From positions 2,294,001 to 2,358,000 of the forward strand of contig NZ_JAMXSS010000002.1 in assembly GCF_024124825.1 (NCBI RefSeq): a stretch of 64,000 nucleotides of DNA, written 5' to 3'. Positions 54,446 to 63,693 of the stretch are shown piece by piece. The notes under the pieces were generated by a model that saw nothing but the letters and a program-made list of their open reading frames with translations, had not been told where the DNA came from and did no database searches. The position numbers and the translations under genes were made by a program. This DNA comes from Arthrobacter sp. H16F315. Lineage in GTDB: Bacteria; Actinomycetota; Actinomycetes; Actinomycetales; Micrococcaceae. Each line of letters opens with the position of its first letter. Within the stretch, counting starts at the first letter, position 1.

Positions 54446-56128
54446 ATGGCGGAATTTATCTACACAATGACCAAGGCCCGAAAGGCCGTTGGCGAAAAAC
54501 TTATCCTCGATGACGTGAGCATGTCCTTCTTCCCGGGGGCCAAGATTGGCGTCGTCGGCCCGAATGGTGCCGGCAAGTCCACCATTTTGAAGATCATGGC
54601 AGGGCTGGACACCCCCTCCAACGGCGAGGCCCGGCTCAGCGCCGGTTACACGGTCGGCATCTTGCTGCAGGAGCCGCCGCTCAACGAGGACAAGACCGTC
54701 CTGGGCAACGTCCAGGAAGGTGTCGGTGAGATCTACGGGAAGATCCAGCGCTTTAATGACATCTCCGAAGAGATGGCCAATCCCGACGCCGACTATGATG
54801 CCCTCCTGGAGGAAATGGGCCAGTTGCAGGAAGCGATCGACGACGCCGATGCGTGGGACCTCGATTCCCAGCTCGAGCAGGCCATGGACGCCCTCCGCTG
54901 CCCGCCGGCCGACGCAGACGTCACGCTGCTCTCCGGCGGTGAGCGTCGCCGTGTTGCCCTGTGCAAGCTCCTGCTCCAGAAGCCAGACCTGCTGCTCCTC
55001 GACGAGCCCACTAACCACCTTGACGCGGAGAGCGTGCTGTGGCTTGAACAGCATCTCTCGGCCTACCCCGGCGCCGTCCTCGCCGTCACCCACGACCGGT
55101 ACTTCCTGGACCATGTGGCCCAGTGGATCGCCGAAGTGGACCGCGGCCACTTGTACCCGTACGAGGGCAACTACTCCACGTACCTTGAGAAAAAACGCGC
55201 CCGCCTGGAAGTCCAGGGCAAAAAGGACGCCAAGCAGGCTAAGCGGCTCACCGAGGAACTTGAGTGGGTACGCTCCAATGCCAAGGGCCGCCAGACGAAG
55301 TCCAAGGCTCGTCTGGCCCGCTACGAGGAGATGGCTGCGGAGGCTGACCGCACCCGCAAGCTGGACTTCGAAGAGATCCAGATTCCGCCGGGACCGCGCC
55401 TGGGTGGCCTCGTCCTGGAAGCGAAGAACCTTCAGAAGGGCTTCGAGGACCGCACCTTGATCGACGGGCTGTCCTTCACCCTGCCGCGCAACGGCATCGT
55501 CGGTGTTATCGGCCCCAACGGCGTCGGAAAAACCACCCTGTTCAAGACCATCGTCGGGCTCGAGCCCCTCGACGGAGGCGAGCTGAAGATCGGTGACTCC
55601 GTCAAGATCTCCTACGCGGACCAGAGCCGCGGCGGTATCGACCCGAACAAGACCCTTTGGGAGGTTGTCTCGGACGGACTCGACTACATCCAGGTCGGCC
55701 AGGTTGAAATGCCGTCCCGCGCCTATGTTGCCGCCTTCGGCTTCAAGGGCCCGGACCAGCAGAAGAAGGCCGGGGTGCTCTCCGGTGGCGAGCGCAACCG
55801 CCTGAACCTGGCACTGACCCTCAAACAGGGCGGAAACCTGCTGCTGCTCGACGAGCCCACTAACGACCTCGACGTCGAGACCCTCAGCAGCCTCGAAAAC
55901 GCTTTGCTCGAATTCCCGGGCTGCGCCGTTGTGGTGTCGCACGACCGCTGGTTCCTGGACCGGGTGGCCACCCACATCCTGGCTTATGAAGGTGACGAGG
56001 AGAACCCCTCCAAGTGGTACTGGTTCGAAGGCAACTTCGAATCCTACGAGGAGAACAAAGTCGAGCGCCTGGGCGCGGACGCAGCCAAGCCGCACCGCGT
56101 GACCCACCGTCGCCTCACCCGCGACTAG
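54446..56128 (+). CDS. ettA: energy-dependent translational throttle protein EttA (ABC-F)
   Basis: A 560-aa cytosolic ABC-F ATPase that binds the ribosomal E site and gates the first elongation step according to ADP/ATP. Two ABC domains: Walker A GPNGAGKST (about 39) and GPNGVGKTT (about 354); signatures LSGGERRR and LSGGERNR; Walker B LLLLDEPTNHLD and LLLLDEPTNDLD. The linker KSKARLARYEEM is typical. ATG 54446 gives MAEFIYTM, the standard start. A large bidirectional hairpin follows the gene. Confidence 0.95.
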   Translation: MAEFIYTMTKARKAVGEKLILDDVSMSFFPGAKIGVVGPNGAGKSTILKIMAGLDTPSNGEARLSAGYTVGILLQEPPLNEDKTVLGNVQEGVGEIYGKIQRFNDISEEMANPDADYDALLEEMGQLQEAIDDADAWDLDSQLEQAMDALRCPPADADVTLLSGGERRRVALCKLLLQKPDLLLLDEPTNHLDAESVLWLEQHLSAYPGAVLAVTHDRYFLDHVAQWIAEVDRGHLYPYEGNYSTYLEKKRARLEVQGKKDAKQAKRLTEELEWVRSNAKGRQTKSKARLARYEEMAAEADRTRKLDFEEIQIPPGPRLGGLVLEAKNLQKGFEDRTLIDGLSFTLPRNGIVGVIGPNGVGKTTLFKTIVGLEPLDGGELKIGDSVKISYADQSRGGIDPNKTLWEVVSDGLDYIQVGQVEMPSRAYVAAFGFKGPDQQKKAGVLSGGERNRLNLALTLKQGGNLLLLDEPTNDLDVETLSSLENALLEFPGCAVVVSHDRWFLDRVATHILAYEGDEENPSKWYWFEGNFESYEENKVERLGADAAKPHRVTHRRLTRD

Positions 56129-56148
56129 GCCAGCGCCGCACTGCACGG

Positions 56149-56190
56149 ACGACCAAGGCCGGCTCCCCGCGGGGAGCCGGCCTTGGTCGT
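56149..56190. terminator. bidirectional terminator between ettA and tesB
   Basis: A perfect palindrome of 42 bases (ACGACCAAGGCCGGCTCCCC then its complement around a GC centre) lying between convergent genes. Confidence 0.85.
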
Positions 56191-56197
56191 CCCTGCA

Positions 56198-57178
56198 TCA
56201 GCCGCGTTCAGCCTTGCGCATCTGGTGCTCCAGGACCTTGGTCTGGACGGCCCCCTTGACCTTGCTTTTGAGGTCCGTGGGAACCCTGATCATGCCTTCC
56301 TGCGCCACGGTTGCCACGTGGCGGCCGTCACGGCTGAAGATCTTGCCGGTGGCCAGGCCGCGGGCGCTTTGGGCGCTGGGGGATTCCTGCACGTAGAGCA
56401 GCCACTCGTCCACCCGGACCGGCCGGTGCCACCACATCGCGTGGTCCAGGCTGGCCACGGACATCCCGGGGGTAATCCAGCTCATTCCGTGCTTGCGGAG
56501 GATCGATTCCAACAGCGTGTAGTCACTTGCGTAGGCAAGCGCGGCGCGGTGCAGCTCCGGATCATCCGGCATAGGTCCGAACGTCTTCATCCAGACGGCA
56601 TTGCGCGGTGCTTTTTCGCCCCTGGCCGAAACGTAGAGGGCAGGGTCAACGTGACGGATGTCAAAAGGCCGCTCATAGGCCCAGTGGCGCGCCACCGGAT
56701 GATCGAACTTTCCCAACAGGTCAGCGGTGCTCGGCAGCGACTCCGGGGCGGGGATGCCGGACGGCATCTCGGACTGGTGTTCGATCCCTTCATCCGGGTC
56801 CTGGAACGACGCGATCATCGACAGGATGGGCATGCCCTCCTGGTACGCGTGCACCCGCCGTGCTGAGAACGATCGTCCATCCCTGAGGCGCTGGACCCCA
56901 AAGGTAATCGGCTTGTTAGCGTCCCCCGGCCGCAGGAAGTAGCCGTGCATGGAATGCACGCCGCGCCCGTCGGGGACCGTCCTGCTTCCGGCGATCAGCG
57001 ACTGTGCGAGTACTTGGCCGCCGAACACCCGGTGCCTGGGCTGCTGCTGGGAGGGGCCCATAAAGATGTCCTCATCCGTCCGGGCACCCTCCAGCTCTCC
57101 GAGGTTCAGCAGTTGGAGGAGCGAGGAGGTGGGGTCCTGCGTCGGTGGTCCCTGCAATCCGGCTTCGGCTTCAGTCAT
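56198..57178 (-). CDS. tesB: acyl-CoA thioesterase II
   Basis: Hydrolyses acyl-CoA to free acid and CoA. The 326-aa protein has two tandem hot-dog domains, signatured by RVFGGQVLAQSL and HSMHGYFLRPGD in the first and SLDHAMWWHRP (Asp of the catalytic set) and ARGLATGKIFSRDG in the second. ATG 57178 is used. It may tie in with the acyl-CoA dehydrogenase at 46.8 kb, although they are not linked. Confidence 0.93.
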   Translation of the reverse strand: MTEAEAGLQGPPTQDPTSSLLQLLNLGELEGARTDEDIFMGPSQQQPRHRVFGGQVLAQSLIAGSRTVPDGRGVHSMHGYFLRPGDANKPITFGVQRLRDGRSFSARRVHAYQEGMPILSMIASFQDPDEGIEHQSEMPSGIPAPESLPSTADLLGKFDHPVARHWAYERPFDIRHVDPALYVSARGEKAPRNAVWMKTFGPMPDDPELHRAALAYASDYTLLESILRKHGMSWITPGMSVASLDHAMWWHRPVRVDEWLLYVQESPSAQSARGLATGKIFSRDGRHVATVAQEGMIRVPTDLKSKVKGAVQTKVLEHQMRKAERG

Positions 57179-57241
57179 GGTTTGACTCTAGACGTCCCTC
57201 CGCCGCGGTCCCAAAGAGGCACAGCCGGTAGAGTCGATATT

Positions 57242-57901
57242 GTGTCTGACGTACTCACCCTGCCCCTGCAGTTCAACGATCCCCGCGATCTCGCTGACCT
57301 GCGCACCTTCGCGGCCCGCGCCAAGTCCATTGACGACGGTGCCATCCGCCTCCAGGCCTCCGGCCGGGTGCTCGCCGCCTACGTGTGTGTGCTGCGACCA
57401 CGGCTGCTGGGCGAATCGACACCGACGATCCTCGGCCTGCGGACCATGGCCCTCGCGCAGCCAGCGGACACTGACGTCACCGTCCCGATTTCCGCGGTGC
57501 TGGATCGGCTGGCGCGCGCGGGCCAGGACGACGTCGAGCTCCCGCTGCCGCCGGTCACCGTTACCGAATCGTGGGCCGGCGTCGGGGCTCCCCGCACCGG
57601 GTGGGAGGCCGTGGCCACCCTGTCTGATTCCGCCCTGCGCAGGTCCGCCGAGGCCGGTATCAGTGAGATTGCAGCCATCATCCCGGACCAGCCCGGCGCC
57701 TTGATCGTCAACAACGCCCGCGCCACTGTCTGGGGCCGGGAGCTGGAGGGAGCCGGCGGACTGCCGCTGGGTGCCGCGTTTGCGGCCCTCACCCTCGGCT
57801 TCCTCGCCGACGGCGGGCAGCAGCTCTACCGGTCCGGGCGCTGGTTCCGGCTCAGCGGGGCCCGGGGGCATGTCCTGGCCCGCTCCGGTTCAGGACTCTA
57901 G
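57242..57901 (+). CDS. conserved hypothetical protein, unknown
   Basis: A 219-aa protein starting VSDVLTLPLQFNDPRDLADLRTFAARAK, mixed alpha/beta, with no signal peptide, membrane segment or recognised motif. GC-rich third positions and full length between neighbours argue for a real gene. GTG 57242 is the likely start; no strong ribosome site is seen, and the frame open to 56945 overlaps tesB antisense. A 14-base tandem duplication follows its stop. Confidence 0.7.
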   Translation: MSDVLTLPLQFNDPRDLADLRTFAARAKSIDDGAIRLQASGRVLAAYVCVLRPRLLGESTPTILGLRTMALAQPADTDVTVPISAVLDRLARAGQDDVELPLPPVTVTESWAGVGAPRTGWEAVATLSDSALRRSAEAGISEIAAIIPDQPGALIVNNARATVWGRELEGAGGLPLGAAFAALTLGFLADGGQQLYRSGRWFRLSGARGHVLARSGSGL

Positions 57902-57910
57902 GACCGTCAG

Positions 57911-57938
57911 TAGCCACGGCTCGTTAGCCACGGCTCGT
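57911..57938 (+). repeat. 14-base tandem duplication
   Basis: TAGCCACGGCTCGT occurs twice in a row, immediately after the hypothetical gene. It could be a slippage product. No function is seen. Confidence 0.8.
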
Positions 57939-57963
57939 TCTGCGGCGTCCGCCGGGCGGCAGC

Positions 57964-58422
57964 TCAGGATTCGGACGGGCTGTTCACCATGGACAGGGCC
58001 GCCCGCTCCATGTAGTCCCACAGCGTCGCCTCGTGCAGCGGCGGGAGGTCCAGGGAATCCACCGCGGAGCGCATGTGATGCAGCCAGCGGTCCTTGGCCT
58101 CCGGCGTGACCCGGAAGGGCTGGTGCCGCATCCTGAGCCGGGGGTGCCCGCGTTCCTCGCCATACGTCGTCGGGCCGCCCCAGTACTGCTCGAGGAACAT
58201 CAGGAAACGGCGCCGGGCAGGGCCCAGATCCTCCTCCGGATACATCGGCCGCAGCAATGGATCCGATGCGACGCCGTCGTAGAAGACATCAATGAGCTTC
58301 ACAAACGTCTTGTGGCCGCCAACTGCATCGTAAAAGTTGTCGGTGTAGCCCGGCCTGCTGAACGGATCGTTCTGCAGCAGTTGCTTGGGCTGTCCGGGTC
58401 CGCCGGCGCTGGGAATTGTCAT
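57964..58422 (-). CDS. glbO: truncated haemoglobin, group II (GlbO-like)
   Basis: A 152-aa 2-on-2 globin. The conserved TrHb2 features are NFYDAVGGHKTFVKLIDVFYDGVA (B helix Tyr region), MYPEEDLGPARRRFLMFLEQYWGGP, and HPRLRMRHQPF with the proximal histidine. It probably scavenges nitric oxide or oxygen. ATG 58422 gives MTIPSAGG. It starts four bases after the mscS stop, so the two are one operon. Confidence 0.93.
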   Translation of the reverse strand: MTIPSAGGPGQPKQLLQNDPFSRPGYTDNFYDAVGGHKTFVKLIDVFYDGVASDPLLRPMYPEEDLGPARRRFLMFLEQYWGGPTTYGEERGHPRLRMRHQPFRVTPEAKDRWLHHMRSAVDSLDLPPLHEATLWDYMERAALSMVNSPSES

Positions 58423-58426
58423 GGCT

Positions 58427-59086
58427 CTACTCTCCGGCCTGTTGCTGGGGTGTGCTGTCTTCGGTGTCCGCCGTTGGACTTCCGGGCGGAACATAATTGC
58501 CCTGGGAACGGTTGCCCACCCGCAGGATTTCGCCGTTGCGCAGGTACCAGATGGCGCCGTCTTCGGCCCGCACCCGGGTGATCCGAAGGTTCATCGATTC
58601 CACAGTGCCCACCACCTCGGAGGTCTCGATGATGTCGCCGATGCCGTACTGGTCCTCGATGGTGATGAAAATGCCGGACAGGAAGTCCCGGATCAGCTGC
58701 TGGGCGCCGAAGCCCAAGGCAATTCCGAGGATTCCGACGCTGGTCAGGATCGGCGCGACGTCCACGTTCAGGTTCTTTAGCACGTATACGCCGGTGAGTA
58801 CGGCTACCAGGACGCCTGCCACGCTGCTGAGAAGTGCCCCGATCGTGTTGGCCCGCTGGACTCTGCGCTCATGGTCCAGGGCGCGGAACGCGGGAGCCAC
58901 CCAGCGGAACCGAGGTTTTTTGAAGAATGTGCTGCCTGCGGCGACCCGTTTCGTGATTCCGCCGATCACGACGGACGCCACCAGCCAGATGGCTACGCCG
59001 ACCCCCAGACTGATGAGGACACCTGGCACGTTGATTGCCGAGATGTCCGGAGTGGTGATGGGCGTGGCGCTGGTCAGGCTGATCAT
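58427..59086 (-). CDS. small-conductance mechanosensitive channel family protein
   Basis: A 219-aa MscS-family membrane channel. There are two hydrophobic helices near the N-terminus (LISLGVGVAIWLVASVVIGG and ALLSSVAGVLVAVLTGVYVL), then the pore helix ILTSVGILGIALGFGAQQLIRDFLSG and the beta domain FITIEDQYGIGDIIE, with a short C-terminus. This is the minimal form of the family. The ATG at 59086 has AAGGAG 13 bases upstream; the longer frame to 59128 is also open. It is coupled to glbO. Confidence 0.9.
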   Translation of the reverse strand: MISLTSATPITTPDISAINVPGVLISLGVGVAIWLVASVVIGGITKRVAAGSTFFKKPRFRWVAPAFRALDHERRVQRANTIGALLSSVAGVLVAVLTGVYVLKNLNVDVAPILTSVGILGIALGFGAQQLIRDFLSGIFITIEDQYGIGDIIETSEVVGTVESMNLRITRVRAEDGAIWYLRNGEILRVGNRSQGNYVPPGSPTADTEDSTPQQQAGE

Positions 59087-59243
59087 CGGTGGGGGAGCAC
59101 TCCTTGTTGCGGCGTCCGGCGGGCGCATAAAGCTCTGGTCTGGTTCAACAGTAGCGCCGCAGCGGCTGCCCGCGGCGCAGAGCGCGGTGCCGGAGCCTAC
59201 CCGGCCGCGTTCCAGGGGGCCGGCAGGGACCTGGATCCGGAAA

Positions 59244-59741
59244 CTACGGCGAAGCCACGCCCCGTCGGCCTGCCGGCGCCGTGACCGGCTCGTGCAGCAC
59301 CGGGAAGTTGACGCTCCGGGCGATGAAGCAGACCTTGTTCGCGGCGCTATGCAGGTCCGCCATCACGTCCTCCGGGACCGGCTCGGCAGTGCTCACGCGC
59401 GGCCTGAGCGTGACCGACTCGAACTGTCCACTGCCGTCCCGATTGGTCCGCATCAGCCCCTCGGCCCGGTCTTCATAAGCCGTGACCACTACACCGTGCT
59501 TCACCGCAACGTGCAGGAAGGACAGCATATGGCACTGGGAGAGTGCGGCCAGCAGGAGCTGTTCCGGGTTGAAACGGGTCCGGTCGCCGTGGAAGGTCGG
59601 GTCCGCGGAGCCCCGCAGGACGGGCAGCCCGGGGACCTCGACGTCGTGGTCCCGTGCATACCCGCGGTACGACGCCGTCCCCTCGCCAAGGTTCCCGGTC
59701 CAGCGGACAGTCAGCGCGTAGCGGTGTTCGTCGAGGCTCAT
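59244..59741 (-). CDS. OsmC family peroxiredoxin-like protein
   Basis: A 165-aa OsmC/Ohr-fold protein with both redox cysteines: Cys70 in ALSQCHML and Cys138 in NKVCFIARS. These reduce organic hydroperoxides in family members. The N-terminal YALTVRWTGNLGEGTASYRGYARDH pattern is of the OsmC, not Ohr, group. ATG 59741 is used; ATG 59744 would add one residue. Palindromic repeat copy 2 lies just upstream. Confidence 0.9.
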   Translation of the reverse strand: MSLDEHRYALTVRWTGNLGEGTASYRGYARDHDVEVPGLPVLRGSADPTFHGDRTRFNPEQLLLAALSQCHMLSFLHVAVKHGVVVTAYEDRAEGLMRTNRDGSGQFESVTLRPRVSTAEPVPEDVMADLHSAANKVCFIARSVNFPVLHEPVTAPAGRRGVASP

Positions 59742-59766
59742 CACCCCAGCCTAAAACACATCCCTG

Positions 59767-59832
59767 CCCGACTAGCTGGCAGCAGAGGTCGTTATGAGCG
59801 TCCAAAACGGCGTTTGCTGCGAGCTAGTTGGG
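59767..59832. repeat. dispersed palindromic repeat, copy 2
   Basis: About 33-base imperfect arms reading CCCxACTAGCTxGCAGCA inward from each side to a CGTTxTGxxCG centre. It matches copy 1 (37105-37164) in the outer ACT-GCT-GCAGCA and inner GTTTTG/GCTCA blocks, while the bases between differ. It lies between pepN and the OsmC gene, both minus strand. Confidence 0.75.
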
Positions 59833-59866
59833 CGGGACTCCGGGAAACGGCTCCCGAAGCGGCTCC

Positions 59867-62431
59867 CTAGCCGGCGTCGGCCTGCCGGGCCCGCAGCGCG
59901 CGGGCCACACCGTCGCGGTTCTCCAACATCATTCGGCGCAGCGCCGCGCTGTCCGCCGGCAGCGAGGCCAGGAACTCATCCGTGCGGTCCACCGTGGCCT
60001 GCGTGGTCAGCTGGGCCGGGTAGAGCCCGACGACGATCTGCTGGGCCAGGGCGTGGGTGCGGTCCTTGACCACGCCGGGGACGGCCGCAAAGTACTTCTC
60101 CGCGTAAGGCTCCAGCAGTGAGGTGTCCAGCACCCGGGTGAAGCCGGCGACCGCCGAACCCTGCAGGGCGTTGGAGAGTTCGTTGGTGACCACAATCGAT
60201 TCCCAGGCCGCAGCCTTGGCCGCGGCGGTGGGGATGGCCGCCTTCGCCAGGGCCGCCGCGTTTTGTCCGGTGGCGGTGTTGTCGTGCTCGAGCTCGGCGT
60301 CGATCGCCTCCTGCCCGGCCCGGCCGCCGACCACGAGGGAGGTGGTCAGTTCCCAGCGCAGGTCCTGGTCCACGGTCAGGCCGGCCAGTTCCAGCGAGCC
60401 GTCAAGCAGCCCGGCGACGGTATCGAACTGACCGGCGCTGCGGGCCAACAGGGCAAAGGACTTCACGAACTGAAGCTGTGCGTCGGAGCCGGCCCGGACA
60501 CCGGCGGCAAGCTCCCAGAGCCGGTCGGCCGCGGCGGTCGCGGTGGCTTCCTTGTGGTCCGCTGCCACATAGAAGTTCAGCGTCGTGGCCAGCTGGCGGA
60601 GCTGGACCATGGTCACGGATGAGTCGGATTCCTCCGCGATGTTGGCCAGGATCAACTCCACGTAGCCGCGGGCCGGAGTCTCGCCGTCGCGCGCCGCGTC
60701 CCAGGCCGAACCCCAGACGAGGGTGCGGGGCAGGCTCTGGCCGATGTCCTTCAGGTGTGCCGTGGCGGTGGCGAGGGACTTCGGGTCCAGCCGGACCTTG
60801 GCGTAGGCGAGGTCATCGTCGTTGAGCAGGATCAGGTCCGGCTGCGCGCGCCCCGCCAGGGCGGGCACCTCGGTGCGCGGACCGTCGACGTCGAGTTCCG
60901 CGCGGTGCACGCGCTCCAGCTTCCCGGCACCATTGAGGTTGTAGAAGCCGACGGCGAGCCGGTGCGGGCGGATGGTCGGCTGGGTCTCGGTGGCGGTCTG
61001 CAGGATGGCGAAGGACGAGATGCTTCCGTCCGCACCCACGGACAGTTCCGACGTCAGGGTGTTGACCCCGGCGGTCTCCAGCCAGAGTTTCCCCCAGTGG
61101 TCCAGGTCCCGGCCGCTGGCCTTTTCAAGCTCGACCATCAGGTCGCTGAGCTTGGTGTTCTGCCAGGAGTGCTTGCGGAAGTACTCGCGGACGCCGGCCA
61201 TAAATTCCTCCGGACCCACCCAGGCCACCAGTTGCCGGAGCACCGAGGCGCCCTTGGCATAGGTGATGCCGTCGAAGTTCACTTCGACGTCTTCCAGGTC
61301 GTTGATCTCGGCGAAAATCGGGTGGGTGGTCGGCAGCTGGTCCTGGCGGTACGCCCAGGATTTCTCCACCGAGGCAAAGGTGGTCCAGGCGTGGTCGAAT
61401 GCCGTGTTCTCGACGGCGGCAAGGTGGGACATGTACTCGGCAAAGGACTCATTGAGCCAGAGGTCGTTCCACCAGCGCATCGTCACAAGGTCCCCGAACC
61501 ACATGTGGGCGAGTTCGTGCAGCACGGTGATGGCACGGCGCTCCACCTGGGCGTCGGTGACCTTGCTGCGGAAGACGTAGCCTTCCAGGATGGTCACGGC
61601 GCCGGCGTTTTCCATCGCACCGGCGTTGAACTCGGGCACAAAGAGCTGATCGTACTTCTCGAACGGGTACGGGCAGCCGAACTGCGCCTCAAAAACTCGA
61701 AGCCCTGCCGGGTGAGTTCGAAGATGTTGTCCGCGTCGAGGTACTGCATCAGCGACTTGCGGGCGAAGACGCCCAGCGGAGTGACTTTCCCGGTGGCGGA
61801 CACTACTTCACTGCGCACCGATTCGTACGGCCCGGCGATCAGGGCCGTGACGTAGGAGGACAGGCGCGGGGTGGGGCTGAATTCCCAGACGGAGCGGGCG
61901 CCGCCGTCGGGGCCGGGGATGGTCTCCACCGGCACCGGGGTGGGGGGAGTTGGAGATGAGATCCCAGTGCGAGGGCGCAGTCACCGTGAACGTGAAGCTG
62001 GCCTTGAGGTCGGGCTGTTCAAACACGGCAAACATCCGCCGGGAATCCGGAACCTCGAACTGGGTGTAGAGGTAGACCTCCTGGTCCACCGGATCCACGA
62101 ACCGGTGCAGGCCCTCGCCGGTATTCATGTAGGGGGCCTCTGCGACCACCAGCAGTTCGTTGTCCGCTGCGAGATCCGGAAGCTGGATGCGGACTCCGTC
62201 GGAGACCGCTGCAGGGTCCAGCTCGCGGCCGTTCAGTTTCACGCTGTGCACCGCGTCGGTCACCGCGTCGATGAAGGTCGAGGAACCCGGCACGGCCGTG
62301 AACTTCACAGCGGTGGTGCTGCCGAAGACTTTCCCTCCGCGGGTCAGGTCGAGCTCGACCTCGTAGGATTCGACGGCGATCAGTTCGGCGCGCTCGCGTG
62401 CTTCGGCGCGCGTCAGGTTCATTCCGGGCAA
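59867..62431 (-). CDS. pepN: aminopeptidase N, two frameshifts
   Basis: M1-family zinc metallopeptidase of about 854 aa. Visible motifs are GAMENAG (substrate), the zinc site HELAHMWFGD and, 18 residues on, NESFAEY. The N-terminal part (MPGMNLTRAEARERAELI) breaks after LISNSP at a G6 run 61942-61947 (one base too many). The next part breaks after RQGFEF at the A5 run 61691-61695 (one too few). Correcting both gives one continuous enzyme. TTG 62431 has GGAGG six bases upstream; ATG 62422 is an alternative. Confidence 0.93.
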
Positions 62432-62570
62432 GGGGAGCCTCCAGGGATGCTGTGCGGATGGGCGAACAAGTATTGTGAAATCATTCTTTCACTTCTGCGG
62501 TGCTTGGCAAGTTGCGTTAGGTCCCACCACGATACCGAAGCCCTCATCACCCGGGGGTAGCGTGGTGGAT

Positions 62571-63572
62571 ATGGATAGATTCCGGGATTCCGTCGACGCC
62601 AGGGCATTGCGCTTCGCCTTGGGGTTTCCGCTGATGCTGGCAACGGCGTTTGTGGTGTGCGCCTTGCTGATCCGCACGGAGCTGCCCGAGCCGCTGGCAG
62701 TGCGCTGGGCTGAGGGCGGCGCGGCGGACTTCGCACCGTTCCCGGCCGTGACCGGAGTTGGCGCCGCCTTGATCGTGCTGCTTGGCGGCGGCGTGCTGCT
62801 GCAGGCGGTACCGCTGTCCCGCCCGGCGGTGATGCGCCGGATCATGATGGGCGCCGGTCTGTTCGTCAGCCTGTTCATCACCGCCGTCCTCGCAGCCGTG
62901 CTGGTCGGTCAGCTCGGGCTCGACAATGCGAGGCAGGCCCAGGTGGATGTCACAGTACTCGCCATGGGAAGCGGCGCGGCACTGGGCCTGGGCTTCGTGA
63001 TGGGCTTTGTTTTCAAGGCCGACGAACGCTGGTCCGCCGACGATGAGAAGGCCGTGGCGGCGGCCCTGGCCCGCGAAATCGATCCCGGGCTTGCCCGCGA
63101 TGCAGTGAGCCTGTGGGTCCACGCCCGCAGTTCCGTCTTTGTGATGCTCGGGGTCGCCACAGTGCTTCCAGCCGCACTCCTCACCATCGCCTTGCCCTGG
63201 CTGGCGGCCCTGCTTGTAGCCCTGGCCCTGCTGGCGGCGGCGTGCCTGTTCGCCCGCATCCGGGTGGACCGGGGCGGCCTGCGCGTCTTCGCCGCCGGCT
63301 TCGTCCGGGTACTGGAGGTTCCGGCCGGCGCGATCGAGTCGGCGACACAGCAGGAGATCCGGGCGGCCGACTTTGGCGGCTGGGGTTACCGCAGCCATGG
63401 CAGCACAACTGCCCTGCTGGTCAGCAGCGGACCGGCAATCGTTGTGGGCCGTTCCGACGGGCGGACCGTTACCGTCAGCGGCGGGAGCGCCGCCACTGCG
63501 GAAAACGTAGCGCAGGTCATCTCACGGGTGGCCGCACGCGCGCACCGGGACGGCGGAGCCGCCGGTGTGTGA
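62571..63572 (+). CDS. DUF1648-domain membrane protein
   Basis: A 333-aa polytopic membrane protein. The N-terminal part has a DUF1648-like motif (LPEPLAVRWAEGGAADF), then about five hydrophobic segments and a soluble PH-like C-terminus (VDRGGLRVFAAGFVRVLEVP...). Proteins of this sort occur near GntR regulators in other bacteria; no specific function is known. ATG 62571 has GGTGG just upstream. Confidence 0.8.
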   Translation: MDRFRDSVDARALRFALGFPLMLATAFVVCALLIRTELPEPLAVRWAEGGAADFAPFPAVTGVGAALIVLLGGGVLLQAVPLSRPAVMRRIMMGAGLFVSLFITAVLAAVLVGQLGLDNARQAQVDVTVLAMGSGAALGLGFVMGFVFKADERWSADDEKAVAAALAREIDPGLARDAVSLWVHARSSVFVMLGVATVLPAALLTIALPWLAALLVALALLAAACLFARIRVDRGGLRVFAAGFVRVLEVPAGAIESATQQEIRAADFGGWGYRSHGSTTALLVSSGPAIVVGRSDGRTVTVSGGSAATAENVAQVISRVAARAHRDGGAAGV

Positions 63573-63693
63573 CGAACTGCCGGCAGGCGGAACGGCCGGC
63601 TCGGTCGCGTGTCCTAGTAAGCTGGACGCAGCTTCCCAGACCGCACCGCAGACCCGGTGACCCCACTGCTCTGCCCCACCGAACGGATACGCC

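Noticed and set aside
54401..56146. 581-codon minus-strand open frame opposite ettA
   Set aside because: Antisense shadow of a highly conserved ABC-F gene.
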